Of a stretch of 64,000 nucleotides of DNA, positions 24,702 through 33,637 are shown piece after piece. A program made the translations under genes and the position numbers. Source of the DNA: Methylopumilus sp009926035 (GTDB taxonomy: Bacteria; Pseudomonadota; Gammaproteobacteria; Burkholderiales; Methylophilaceae). Where the stretch lies: NCBI GenBank assembly GCA_041165405.1, contig JBEANL010000001.1, positions 1 to 64,000 of the forward strand, read 5' to 3'. Position 1 is the first letter of the stretch. Each line of letters starts with the position of its first letter. The notes under the pieces are model-generated. The model ran no database searches, had not been told where the DNA came from, and was given only the letters and a program-made list of their open reading frames with translations.

Positions 24702-25706
24702 ATGAAAAAAGCTATAAGTTTATTTTTGTTTTTGATCTCAAGCCAAGTCAATGCGATCCCATCTTTTGAAAAGTTATTAGAGCTCAACAATTCTATTGTT
24801 GCTGTGAATGTGGATTTGCCAGATGGCTCTTCCGGCACAGGTACAGGTGTCGTGGTTAGTAAAGAGTATGTAGCTACAGATTGCCATGTGATTGCGAATA
24901 CTTTAGGCGCTAATATTTCTAAATTTGATGATACCTATAAACCCATTAGCTTTAAAGCTGATTGGAAACATGACTTATGTTTATTAAAATTTGAGGAGCT
25001 TCCTTTTAAGCCGTTTTCCTTAAGGGATAGCAAAACATTGCAGTATGAAGAGGATGTGTTTAGTGTGAGCTTTCCTAATGGAAGCAATGTCCCACAACCC
25101 TCATATGGGTCGGTGAAAGCGATTCACCGTCTGGATAATAGTGTCATCATCAGATCTGATGCAGCATTTTCGTTGGGTTCAAGTGGCGGTGGATTATTTG
25201 ATGAAAAAAATAATTTAGTCGGCATTACGACATTTAAAAGCCCGGGACCCCAAGGGTTTTTCTATAGCTTGCCTGTTGAGTGGATTAAACATTTAATGAA
25301 TCAGCCTGACACCCAGTCTCTTAAAACTATGGATGTCCCATTTTGGGCATTACCTTTTGAACAAAAACCCAATTTTATGAAAGTGGTGATTCCTTATCAA
25401 AATAAAGAGTGGGATACGCTTAAATCCATTTCAGATTTATGGATTAAAGAAGAGTCTAGTTCACCTGATGCGTGGTATTTTTTAGGCTTAGCTGAGCAGG
25501 GCAAAAAAGATTTCAAAGCCGCAAAGGAGGCATTTTCTAAAGCTGAGAAAATAAACCCGAGACATGTGGATGCTATGATGGGGCTTGCTGAAATAGCGGA
25601 ATCTGAAAAAGATTTGGTGACCCTACAAAATATTCAAAAAAAGGTCAATCAATTAAATGCGAGTCTTGCAGAAGTTATTTCGAATAAATTAGATAAGATA
25701 AAGTAA
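24702..25706 (+). CDS. Secreted trypsin-like protease with C-terminal TPRs
   Basis: A 334-residue protein with a signal peptide (1-18, ending VNA). The trypsin-like domain has H62 (ATDCHVI), D91 (KHDLCLLKF) and S161 (GSSGGG), so the catalytic triad is complete. Residues about 230-330 hold TPR-like helices (PDAWYFLGLAEQGKKDFKAAKEA). There is no PDZ domain, unlike DegP. A TTG at 24696 is in frame, but ATG 24702 gives a proper signal. It is followed by an AT hairpin and then the lipid operon. Periplasmic location is inferred; the substrate is unknown. Confidence 0.8.
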   Translation: MKKAISLFLFLISSQVNAIPSFEKLLELNNSIVAVNVDLPDGSSGTGTGVVVSKEYVATDCHVIANTLGANISKFDDTYKPISFKADWKHDLCLLKFEELPFKPFSLRDSKTLQYEEDVFSVSFPNGSNVPQPSYGSVKAIHRLDNSVIIRSDAAFSLGSSGGGLFDEKNNLVGITTFKSPGPQGFFYSLPVEWIKHLMNQPDTQSLKTMDVPFWALPFEQKPNFMKVVIPYQNKEWDTLKSISDLWIKEESSSPDAWYFLGLAEQGKKDFKAAKEAFSKAEKINPRHVDAMMGLAEIAESEKDLVTLQNIQKKVNQLNASLAEVISNKLDKIK

Positions 25707-25729
25707 GATTTATTTTTTAATAAATCTTA
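25704..25729 (+). terminator. AT-rich hairpin at the end of the protease gene
   Basis: TAAGATTTATT at 25704-25714 (the first three bases are the stop codon) is perfectly mirrored by AATAAATCTTA at 25719-25729 with a TTTT loop. There is no T-run after it, so termination would be weak. It could also set the boundary to the lipid operon that starts at 25745. Confidence 0.5.
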
Positions 25730-25744
25730 TTCAAAATATTCAAT

Positions 25745-26803
25745 ATGCTAAAACAAGCTTTATCACTTGCAGAAAAAGGTTACCTTCCAGACGCACTCAT
25801 TCGTTTCGGTATTAGACAGCTTTTAAAAAAACGTCTTGAAGAGATTAGTTACAAAGATGCAGAGAAATCACAAACCTTAAAAAGTGATTTTTTTGAGAGC
25901 ATGGATCAATCACCTATTGCATTAGTCCCTCACCTTGCAAACAAACAACATTATGAAGTGCCATCTACTTTTTTTGATTTTTGTTTGGGTAAGCATAAAA
26001 AATACAGTAGTTGTTATTGGGATCAGAATACAAAAAATCTAGATGATGCAGAATGGAATGCGCTGAAGATTAGTGCAGTTCATGCAGATTTAAAAAATGG
26101 TCAGACGATTCTTGAATTAGGTTGTGGGTGGGGTTCACTGACTCTTTTTATGGCTCAACAATATCCAAAGAGTCGAATCTTTGCGGTATCTAATTCAAAT
26201 TCTCAGAGAATTTTTATTGAAGGCGAAGCCAAGAAAAGGGAGCTTAAAAATATTCATGTCATTACGTGCGACATGAATCGGTTTAACGCTAAAAATTTTA
26301 AAATACCTAAAAGTTTTGACCGTATTGTTTCGATTGAAATGTTTGAGCATATGCGCAACCATCGAAAGCTTTATCGTATGCTTTATGAGTGGCTAAAGCC
26401 AGGTGGGAAATTCTTTATGCATATTTTTGTGCATCGACATACGCCCTATGCGTTTGAAGTCAAAGATCAAGATGATTGGATGAGTAAGTTTTTCTTTTCA
26501 GGTGGCATGATGCCAAGTGATGATTTGCCATTACATTTTCAAGAACATTTAAAGCTAAGACAGAAATGGTGTTGGGATGGAACGCATTATGAAAAAACGG
26601 CAAATGCTTGGCTAGAAAATATGGATCAAGCAAAACTTGATGTTTACCCTATCCTTCAAAAAACTTATGGGAATAAAAATGCAACCCAATGGTTTAATCG
26701 TTGGCGAATTTTTTATATGGCCTGTGCCGAATTATTTGGTTATCAAAATGGCCAAGAGTGGTGGGTGACGCACTATCAATTTGAGAAACCAAAAAATAAA
26801 TGA
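25745..26803 (+). CDS. CFA-family SAM-dependent methyltransferase (first of two)
   Basis: A 352-residue protein of the cyclopropane fatty acid synthase family. The SAM-binding motif is LELGCGWGSLTLFMA (about 124-138), and further family blocks are YEVPSTFFDFCLG, YSSCYWDQ and SIEMFEHMRNHRKL. The active-site Glu (in EMFEH) and His (FMHIFVH) that hold bicarbonate in E. coli Cfa are kept. It opens an eight-gene run with no gap over a few bases. The substrate is probably the double bond of a phospholipid acyl chain, but cyclopropanation versus methylation is not decided by sequence. Confidence 0.85.
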   Translation: MLKQALSLAEKGYLPDALIRFGIRQLLKKRLEEISYKDAEKSQTLKSDFFESMDQSPIALVPHLANKQHYEVPSTFFDFCLGKHKKYSSCYWDQNTKNLDDAEWNALKISAVHADLKNGQTILELGCGWGSLTLFMAQQYPKSRIFAVSNSNSQRIFIEGEAKKRELKNIHVITCDMNRFNAKNFKIPKSFDRIVSIEMFEHMRNHRKLYRMLYEWLKPGGKFFMHIFVHRHTPYAFEVKDQDDWMSKFFFSGGMMPSDDLPLHFQEHLKLRQKWCWDGTHYEKTANAWLENMDQAKLDVYPILQKTYGNKNATQWFNRWRIFYMACAELFGYQNGQEWWVTHYQFEKPKNK

Positions 26804-27306
26804 AACTCATTAACTTTGGACTTTTTCAGTTAGGCTGGTTTATTGCGATTTGGGGAGCGGCTCATCAAAAATTACTTCCATCGATGATAGCTGTCGCTTT
26901 AATACTAGCGATTCATTTCTTTCAGGCGCGCTATAAAAAAGAAGCATTTATGTTAATTCTTTTTGTCATGGTTTTAGGGCCTTTGTTTGATCAATGCTTA
27001 TTATCTTTTGAATTCATTGAGTACAAAAGTCAATTTTCACCATCTATTGTGCCCATTTGGATTGTGGCTTTGTGGGGTTTATTTGCAAGTACTCTAAATG
27101 TGTCTTTAAGTTGGTTAAAACATTATAAGTTGCTTGCAGTTTTATTCGGCCTCATAGGCGGTCCTTTGGCTTACATAGCCGCCGAAAAATTAAATGCGAT
27201 TCAATTAATGACGCCATATGCAGTTATTGCATTGGGATTAGGATGGGCCATACTAACACCGCTTTCTCTAGTGATCGCTAAAAGATGGGATGGTTTTCGC
27301 ACATGA
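26800..27306 (+). CDS. DUF2878 membrane protein
   Basis: A 168-residue integral membrane protein with about five hydrophobic helices. The features LFQLGWFIAIWGA at the start and WIVALWGLFASTLNVSLSWL in the middle match the DUF2878 family, known from gene clusters with CFA-type enzymes. The ATG overlaps the preceding stop by four bases and its TGA overlaps the next ATG. No function has been shown for the family; a role in membrane lipid handling is inferred from context. Confidence 0.75.
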   Translation: MKLINFGLFQLGWFIAIWGAAHQKLLPSMIAVALILAIHFFQARYKKEAFMLILFVMVLGPLFDQCLLSFEFIEYKSQFSPSIVPIWIVALWGLFASTLNVSLSWLKHYKLLAVLFGLIGGPLAYIAAEKLNAIQLMTPYAVIALGLGWAILTPLSLVIAKRWDGFRT

Positions 27307-28061
27307 TATTTTTGCATGCTCTGTTGATTAATTTATTGTTTGCATACGGAGGCTGGTTACTAAGTCTTAAAAAAAACAATGTGACGCATGTCGATATTAT
27401 GTGGAGTTTATTTTTTGTGCTCAACACACTTTATTTTTATACTGTGTTTACACCATCATTAAGGTCCACTCTGATTCTTTTTTTAGTCTTGTTATGGGGC
27501 TTACGTCTTTCGGTTTATCTTACAATAAGAAATTGGGGCAAATCAGAAGATGTACGTTATTTAAAAATCAGACAAAATAATGAACCTAATTTTAGATATA
27601 AAAGTGCATATATTATTTTTGGTTTTCAATCCATTCTTGCATGGATAGTAGGCTCAATTCTTTTTATAGCTATAAAAAATGATCATCCACTCACTTGGTT
27701 AGATAATTTAGGGCTCTTAATTACGCTCTGTGGAATCATTTATGAATCAATTGCAGATTATCAATTAATGCAATTTAAGAATGACATCAAAAATCGTGGA
27801 AAACTTTTACAATCAGGACTATGGAAATTAAGCCGACACCCTAATTATTTTGGAGAAATTTTAGTGTGGTGGGGCTTTTTTATCACTACTCTTGTGACCG
27901 GTATTCATTTTAATTTGATAGCACCGCTGCTTATGACTTTTTTAATATTAAGATTTTCAGGTGTGACACTTCTCGAGGCTAATCTCATCAAAAAATTTAA
28001 TGGGTATGATGATTATCAGAAAAAAGTGAACACAATCATTCCTCGATTTTGGAAGACATAA
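27303..28061 (+). CDS. DUF1295 (steroid 5-alpha-reductase-like) membrane enzyme
   Basis: A 252-residue multi-span protein. The C-terminal signature KLSRHPNYFGEILVWWGFF is the mark of DUF1295, a family related to steroid 5-alpha-reductases and isoprenylcysteine methyltransferases. Upstream are several membrane helices. An in-frame ATG at 27285 exists, but ATG 27303 gives the ATGA overlap seen throughout this operon. By family, a reductase acting on lipid double bonds with NAD(P)H is plausible; the actual substrate is unknown. Confidence 0.78.
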   Translation: MIFLHALLINLLFAYGGWLLSLKKNNVTHVDIMWSLFFVLNTLYFYTVFTPSLRSTLILFLVLLWGLRLSVYLTIRNWGKSEDVRYLKIRQNNEPNFRYKSAYIIFGFQSILAWIVGSILFIAIKNDHPLTWLDNLGLLITLCGIIYESIADYQLMQFKNDIKNRGKLLQSGLWKLSRHPNYFGEILVWWGFFITTLVTGIHFNLIAPLLMTFLILRFSGVTLLEANLIKKFNGYDDYQKKVNTIIPRFWKT

Positions 28062-28062
28062 T

Positions 28063-28584
28063 ATGCGATTTAAACATTATTTACTCACAACATTTTTTTT
28101 ATTACTGAATGGATGTATGACTCAGCCACCAATTAAAACTGTTTCTGAAGTTAATTTGCAAAAATTTATGGGCCCATGGTATGTCATCGGACATATACCA
28201 ACATTTATTGAAAAGAATGCGTTTAATGCAATTGAGTCTTATGAATTAAATCAGGATGGCACGATTGGCACCACCTTCACTTTCAATGAAGGTACTCTCA
28301 CGGGACCTTTGAAGACTTATAAACCCAAAGGATTTGTTGTAAAAGATTCAGGTAATGCACTATGGGGTATGCAATTTATATGGCCAATCAAAGCGCAATA
28401 TAAAATTGTTTATTTAGACGAAGCTTACCAAAATACAATTATTGCCAGAGACGATCGTGATTATGTTTGGATTATGTCACGTGAAAAAAAGATAGAGCAG
28501 AAGACTTTAGAGCAATTAGTGAAAAAAATTGAAACTGATGGGTACGATATTAAAAAAATACGTTGGATTGAGCATTCAAATTAA
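28063..28584 (+). CDS. Outer-membrane lipocalin (Blc family)
   Basis: A 173-residue lipoprotein with a signal peptide ending in the lipobox LLNGC (mature Cys about residue 18). The lipocalin G-x-W motif is in FMGPWYVIGHIP, and later blocks (LWGMQFIWPIKAQYKIVYLD, DDRDYVWIMSREK) match Blc. It is predicted to sit in the outer membrane and bind lysophospholipids or fatty acids. In the operon it could carry lipid substrates or products. It begins one base after the DUF1295 stop. Confidence 0.85.
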   Translation: MRFKHYLLTTFFLLLNGCMTQPPIKTVSEVNLQKFMGPWYVIGHIPTFIEKNAFNAIESYELNQDGTIGTTFTFNEGTLTGPLKTYKPKGFVVKDSGNALWGMQFIWPIKAQYKIVYLDEAYQNTIIARDDRDYVWIMSREKKIEQKTLEQLVKKIETDGYDIKKIRWIEHSN

Positions 28585-28586
28585 TC

Positions 28587-29528
28587 ATGAATACATTTTT
28601 TAAAAAATTATTTTTTTGGTTTGATAATTCTTTTCTTGAGGAAAAGTATGCCTCTATTACTTCTGGTAAGGAAATTGATTGGATGCGAGTCGTCCCTTTT
28701 ATTCTTCTTCATTTATCATGCTTTTTTATCTTTATCGTTGGGTTTAGTTGGACAGCTTTTACGGTATGTATCACTCTTTTTGCTATTCGCATGTTTGCTA
28801 TCACAGGCTTTTACCATCGTTATTTTTCTCATAAAACTTTTAGAACCTCGAGGTTTGTACAACTTTTATTTGCGATGATAGGAGCTACTGCAGTGCAAAG
28901 AGGTCCTTTGTGGTGGGCTGCGCATCATCGAGGTCATCATATGCATTCCGATACGCCAGAAGATAAACACTCACCTCAGGAACATGGGTTTTTTTGGAGT
29001 CATATGGGATGGTTTTTGACTAAGTCTAATTTTGTGACTAATACAAAATTTGTACGTGAATTAATTAGATTTCCTGAATTGCGCATCATCGATCGATTCG
29101 ATCTTCTCATGCCATTAGCATTATCTATTAGCTTATTTTTTGTGGGATATTATTTGCATCAATATGAGCCACAACTTAATACGAATGGGTTTCAGTTATT
29201 GATATGGGGATTTTCAGTTTCAACAGTCATGCTTTATCACGCAACTTTTTTAGTCAATTCAGTGGCTCATCAATGGGGAAAGAAACGTTACGAAACTAAA
29301 GATACAAGTCGAAATAATTTTATTATTGCTATTTTGACGTTTGGTGAGGGTTGGCATAACAATCATCATCATTATCCTGGATCAGCAAGACAAGGCTTTT
29401 ATTGGTGGGAAATTGATCTCACTTATTATGCTTTAAAATTTTTAGCAATGATCGGTGTTATTTGGGATATACGCACTGTTTCTGATAATATTCGCGAATC
29501 TAAAAAAATAGAACATCACCAACACTAG
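28587..29528 (+). CDS. Acyl-CoA/acyl-lipid desaturase
   Basis: A 313-residue integral membrane di-iron desaturase. The three histidine boxes are HRYFSH (about 76), HHRGHH (about 113) and HNNHH (about 260), the standard H-x3-4-H, H-x2-HH, H-x2-HH order of delta-9-type enzymes. Several membrane helices lie between. It would introduce a cis double bond into fatty acyl chains, giving the unsaturated substrate that the CFA-family enzymes need. The start is two bases after the lipocalin stop. Confidence 0.88.
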   Translation: MNTFFKKLFFWFDNSFLEEKYASITSGKEIDWMRVVPFILLHLSCFFIFIVGFSWTAFTVCITLFAIRMFAITGFYHRYFSHKTFRTSRFVQLLFAMIGATAVQRGPLWWAAHHRGHHMHSDTPEDKHSPQEHGFFWSHMGWFLTKSNFVTNTKFVRELIRFPELRIIDRFDLLMPLALSISLFFVGYYLHQYEPQLNTNGFQLLIWGFSVSTVMLYHATFLVNSVAHQWGKKRYETKDTSRNNFIIAILTFGEGWHNNHHHYPGSARQGFYWWEIDLTYYALKFLAMIGVIWDIRTVSDNIRESKKIEHHQH

Positions 29529-29530
29529 CC

Positions 29531-30778
29531 ATGAAGATCGCAATTATAGGCTCAGGCATCTCTGGCAATACTCTTGCATATTATTTAAACCCTCATCATC
29601 AGATTACACTTTTTGAATCTAATGATCGTATTGGAGGTCACTCACATACACATCAGATTGATATATTCAATCAAAAAGTGAGTGTAGATACTGGTTTTAT
29701 TGTATTTAACAAGAAAACATACCCTCGTTTTTTAAAGCTATTGCATGAACTTAAAGTGCCCTATGAGAATAGTGCCATGAGTTTTAGTGTCAAAGACAGC
29801 CAAAAAGATTTTGAGTATAACGGCACTAATCTCAATGCGCTTTTTGCGCAAAGGAAGAATTTTATGAATCCTAGATTTTATAAAATGATTAGTGAGATTC
29901 TTCGATTTAATAAGTCTTCAATTATCTTATTAAGTAGTGATGAAGAGATTAGCTTAGGTCATTATCTGAAACGAGAAGGCTACTCGGATTTCTTTAAGAA
30001 ATATTATATTTTGCCGATGGGTTCAGCGATTTGGTCATCTAACATTAAAACGATGATGGAATTTCCTGCTAAATTTTTTATTCAGTTTTTTAATAACCAT
30101 GGCATGTTAAATATCAATGACAGACCACAATGGTTAACAATCTCCGGGGGCTCAATTAACTATGTCAATAAGATGATCGATTCTTTTAGAAAAAAAATTA
30201 AACTCAATCAGAATATAAAATATATAGAAAGAAAAAAAGATCATATTGCTATTCATCATAAAGATCGCATAGAAAAATTTGACTGGGTATTTTTTGCTTG
30301 CCATAGTGATGAAGCTTTGAAATTAATCAAAAGTCCTAGCCTTCATGAAAAAAATATTTTAAAAGCGATTCCATATACAGATAATGAAGTGGTCTTGCAT
30401 TATGATGATCACTTTATGCCCAAAAGAAAGCTTGCTTGGGCAGCATGGAATTATCACATTGATGATAATTCCAATTCACCTGCATCTCTTACTTATAATA
30501 TGAATATATTGCAGAATTTAAAAACGGAAGCACCCCTTTTAGTGACATTAAACCCAATGCAAAAAATCAATAAAAAGAAAATTATTAAAACACTTTCTTA
30601 TGCTCACCCACAATATAGTTTACGAGGTATGGAGGCGCAATCTAAGTACCATTTAATTTCAGGTGTGAATCGCACTTCATTCGCAGGAGCGTATTGGGGC
30701 AATGGCTTTCATGAGGATGGGGTTAAAAGTGCACTTGATGCCATTCAACAATTCAATGCCGTGCATGGATTTCACTAA
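29531..30778 (+). CDS. FAD-dependent amine-oxidase-like oxidoreductase
   Basis: A 415-residue flavoprotein. It starts with the dinucleotide-binding motif IAIIGSGISGNTLAYYL followed by the second motif RIGGHSHTHQID, and ends with the FAD-binding SFAGAYWGNGFHEDGVKSAL. This subfamily accompanies DUF1365 and CFA-type genes across proteobacteria; related flavoproteins are implicated in acyl-chain desaturation on the way to furan fatty acids. The gene follows the desaturase after two bases, and its TAA ends where the DUF1365 ATG begins (one-base overlap). Confidence 0.82.
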   Translation: MKIAIIGSGISGNTLAYYLNPHHQITLFESNDRIGGHSHTHQIDIFNQKVSVDTGFIVFNKKTYPRFLKLLHELKVPYENSAMSFSVKDSQKDFEYNGTNLNALFAQRKNFMNPRFYKMISEILRFNKSSIILLSSDEEISLGHYLKREGYSDFFKKYYILPMGSAIWSSNIKTMMEFPAKFFIQFFNNHGMLNINDRPQWLTISGGSINYVNKMIDSFRKKIKLNQNIKYIERKKDHIAIHHKDRIEKFDWVFFACHSDEALKLIKSPSLHEKNILKAIPYTDNEVVLHYDDHFMPKRKLAWAAWNYHIDDNSNSPASLTYNMNILQNLKTEAPLLVTLNPMQKINKKKIIKTLSYAHPQYSLRGMEAQSKYHLISGVNRTSFAGAYWGNGFHEDGVKSALDAIQQFNAVHGFH

Positions 30779-31509
30779 TGCAGGCAATCTACGAAGGCAC
30801 TTTAAATCATACAAGGACAAAACCTAATAAGCACGCATTTCAATATCGTGTTCATATGTTATATCTTGATCTTGATGATTTGATGAGAACATTTTCAAAT
30901 AAACTATTTTGGAGTTATAACCGTTTTAATTTAGGGTGTTTTTTAAGATCTGATTATTTTGGCCATTCAAAAAATAGCTTAAAAAAATCAATACAAGATG
31001 AAATTAAAAAAAAGCTTCATTTTAAACATTATGGAAAAATATTTGTTTTAACAAGCCCTCGATATTTTGGCTATTGTTTTAATCCTGTGAGCTTTTATTA
31101 TTGTTTTAATTTAAAAAATAAATTAGAAGTGATTGTGTCGCATATTACCAATACACCATGGAATGAAAATCACGCTTATGTGCATGATTGCCGAAGATTA
31201 AAGCAACCAATGAAATACTTTCAGTTTCAAAAAAATTTTCATGTATCACCCTTTATGCCTATGGATATCCAGTATGAATGGTCATTTAATGAGCCAGGAA
31301 AGGAAATCGTAGTTTCTATGAATAATATACATAAAAAAGAGTTTATTTTTAATGCATCGATGAAGCTTCATAGAAAACCTTTAAACAATCAATCGCTTAA
31401 TTATTTACTGTTTAAGTTTCCACCAGAAACTTTTAAAACAATTATGGCTATTTATTGGAATGCTCTACGTTTAAAATTTAAACGCATCCCTTTTTTTTCT
31501 CACCCTTAA
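30778..31509 (+). CDS. DUF1365 family protein
   Basis: A 243-residue basic protein. The blocks YLDLDDLMRTF, SPRYFGYCFNPVSFYYCF and ITNTPWNENHAYVH are family hallmarks. DUF1365 occurs with the flavin oxidoreductase and CFA-like methyltransferase as a unit; its biochemical activity is not established. It lies between these two here. The likely location is cytoplasmic or peripheral to the membrane, as no clear membrane helix or signal is present. Confidence 0.85.
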   Translation: MQAIYEGTLNHTRTKPNKHAFQYRVHMLYLDLDDLMRTFSNKLFWSYNRFNLGCFLRSDYFGHSKNSLKKSIQDEIKKKLHFKHYGKIFVLTSPRYFGYCFNPVSFYYCFNLKNKLEVIVSHITNTPWNENHAYVHDCRRLKQPMKYFQFQKNFHVSPFMPMDIQYEWSFNEPGKEIVVSMNNIHKKEFIFNASMKLHRKPLNNQSLNYLLFKFPPETFKTIMAIYWNALRLKFKRIPFFSHP

Positions 31510-31515
31510 TACCTT

Positions 31516-32718
31516 ATGAAAAATATTTTACATCGACTTGCTAGAGCGCTTGTTTTTAATCAATTAAGAAAAATTAAAATAGGTCATATTGCTATTATGG
31601 AAGGATCTAAGAAATTTACATTTGGAAAAAAAGACAAATTAAATGTCACATTAACAGTTCATGATCCGAGATTTTATGGAGCCTTGGCTTTTGGTGGTTC
31701 GATTGGTGTGAGTGAGGCATTCATGCAAAAGTTTTGGACTGTTAGTGACTTAACAAAATTAATTCGTATTATGGCCATCAATCAAAATACGATGGATCGA
31801 TTAGAAGGCTTATTCAATCTTTTTTTAAAGCCACTCCTTAAATACCTCCATTATTTGAATCAAAATTCAGTCAAAGGAAGTCAGGTCAATATTTCTAAGC
31901 ATTACGATTTAGGCAATGACTTTTTTTCATTATTTTTAGATTCAACCATGATGTATTCATCTGCAGTTTTTAGAAACCCTCATGATTCACTTTACAAGGG
32001 ATCTATCTATAAATTAGAGACTATTTGCCAAGGATTAGAGCTTACCTCTCAAGACCATATCATTGAAATTGGTTCTGGCTGGGGAGGATTTGCGATTTAT
32101 GCCGCACAAAATTTCGGATGCAAAGTCACCACGACAACTATTTCAAAAGAACAATATAAGTATGTAAAACAAAAAATTAAAGATTTAAAGTTATCACATA
32201 AGATTACTATTTTATTTTCAGATTATCGTCATTTAAAAGGGCAATATGACAAATTAGTATCTATTGAAATGTTAGAGGCTGTAGGCTATCAGTATTACGA
32301 TACTTATTTTAATGTCTGTAGCCAATTACTAAAGCCGCATGGTATCGCGTTCATTCAAACCATTACTATTGCAGATCAACGCTACGAGAAATCGAAGCGC
32401 TCAGTTGATTTTATTCAACGATATATTTTTCCTGGAAGCTGTATTCCCTCTATTACGGCATTACAAAATAGTATTTCTAAATCATCTGATTTAAAAATCT
32501 ATGGCATTCACGATATTGGCGAACATTATGTAAGAACGCTTGCTTTGTGGAGAGAAAGTTTCTTTAAAAATCTCAAAGAAGTTAAAGCGCTAGGATTTGA
32601 TGATGCTTTTATTCGTATGTGGCATTTTTATTTATCTTATTGTGAAGGAGGCTTTAAAGAGAAGGTCATTAGCGATATACATCTTAAATTAATTAAACCA
32701 GGATACCGAACAAAATAA
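31516..32718 (+). CDS. CFA-family methyltransferase (second, variant active site)
   Basis: A 400-residue member of the cyclopropane fatty acid synthase family. The N-terminal domain (about 1-110) is followed by SKHYDLGNDFFSLFLDSTMMYSSAVF, SAM motif IIEIGSGWGGFAIYAA (about 183-198) and SIEMLEAVGYQYYDTYF. The Glu of the Cfa active site is present, but the expected bicarbonate-binding His is replaced by Gln in FIQTITIADQRYE. This Q-TITI-D motif belongs to the subfamily linked with DUF1365 and may mark methyl transfer different from cyclopropanation. It ends the eight-gene operon. Confidence 0.85.
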   Translation: MKNILHRLARALVFNQLRKIKIGHIAIMEGSKKFTFGKKDKLNVTLTVHDPRFYGALAFGGSIGVSEAFMQKFWTVSDLTKLIRIMAINQNTMDRLEGLFNLFLKPLLKYLHYLNQNSVKGSQVNISKHYDLGNDFFSLFLDSTMMYSSAVFRNPHDSLYKGSIYKLETICQGLELTSQDHIIEIGSGWGGFAIYAAQNFGCKVTTTTISKEQYKYVKQKIKDLKLSHKITILFSDYRHLKGQYDKLVSIEMLEAVGYQYYDTYFNVCSQLLKPHGIAFIQTITIADQRYEKSKRSVDFIQRYIFPGSCIPSITALQNSISKSSDLKIYGIHDIGEHYVRTLALWRESFFKNLKEVKALGFDDAFIRMWHFYLSYCEGGFKEKVISDIHLKLIKPGYRTK

Positions 32719-32796
32719 GGTTGGGATTCCTTGAACTTTTGAGCTTTTAAGCGCATCATAAAGAAAGTAAATTGTTATACAACATAAGGTAGCAAC

Positions 32797-33558
32797 ATGA
32801 TAAAAAAAATAATTTTATTAATTTCAACTTTTTTAGTAGGCAGTTTTTTTGCTTTAGGAGCTTATGCTGAAACACCTAATCTTTTAGATGGCGTGGTAGA
32901 TAAATACTTTAAAGGTAAAGTGCTAACAAAAACAGATGATATTACATTTGATGTGCCAAAAAGAGCCCTTGATGGCACACAAGTACCATTTAAGTTTACA
33001 GTCAATAAAAAATATAAAAATATTTCAGTAGTAGTAGAAGGTAACCCGCATCAATTGCCTGGCATAGGATCCCTTGCATTGACGATGTATCCTAAGGTTG
33101 CTCCATTTACATTTGAAACACATATTCGCATAGAACAAGATAGTTATGTAGACGTGATTGCAGAAGATGACGAAGGTAAATTTTTTTATAATCAAGTGGC
33201 GATTCGTTCCGCAGGAGGCTGTTCTGCAGGTGTAACCTATGATGCTGACTCTGTTTTAAAAGAAATAGGCAATATGAAAGTGTTGCATACAGATACGAGA
33301 GCTTCTGTGTTCATTAAACATCCGCAGCATAATGGTTATCAGGCTAATTTAAGCAATTACACAGGACTTTTCATTTTGCCCGAGTGGCATTTATCAAGTG
33401 TTGTAGTTAAAGATCAGGAAAAAGAAATTTGGAGCGCCGAGTTTGGCGGGGGAAGTACCGCTGAAAACCCTTTCTTTGTTTTTGATGCTCCTAAAATCAA
33501 GGGTAATCTTCAAGTTTTAGCTGTAGATACTCAAGGTAAGCAATATATTGGTAAATGA
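32797..33558 (+). CDS. SoxYZ-like carrier, quinoprotein-dehydrogenase-associated type
   Basis: A 253-residue secreted protein (signal peptide 1-24, AYA/ET). The first half resembles SoxY and carries a GGCSAG motif with C142, where SoxY has its substrate-carrying cysteine at the C-terminus; the second half (about 160-253) resembles SoxZ, so the two are fused. This matches the family of SoxYZ-like carriers associated with PQQ-dependent dehydrogenases. A gene for such a dehydrogenase, xoxF, lies 10 kb downstream. What the cysteine carries is unknown. A possible GTTATAC/TATACA promoter element lies about 20 bases before the ATG. Confidence 0.75.
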   Translation: MIKKIILLISTFLVGSFFALGAYAETPNLLDGVVDKYFKGKVLTKTDDITFDVPKRALDGTQVPFKFTVNKKYKNISVVVEGNPHQLPGIGSLALTMYPKVAPFTFETHIRIEQDSYVDVIAEDDEGKFFYNQVAIRSAGGCSAGVTYDADSVLKEIGNMKVLHTDTRASVFIKHPQHNGYQANLSNYTGLFILPEWHLSSVVVKDQEKEIWSAEFGGGSTAENPFFVFDAPKIKGNLQVLAVDTQGKQYIGK

Positions 33559-33637
33559 CTTAGTGCAAGTCAATGCCGAAAAGCCTGTTGAATTTTAACT
33601 TTAATCTGTTCTTTACATTTAAATAAAGGAGAAAATT

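Noticed and set aside
31516..32718. Second CFA gene as a simple duplicate of the first
   Set aside because: The two differ in length, N-terminal domain and the active-site His/Gln, so they are separate subfamilies and not a recent tandem copy.
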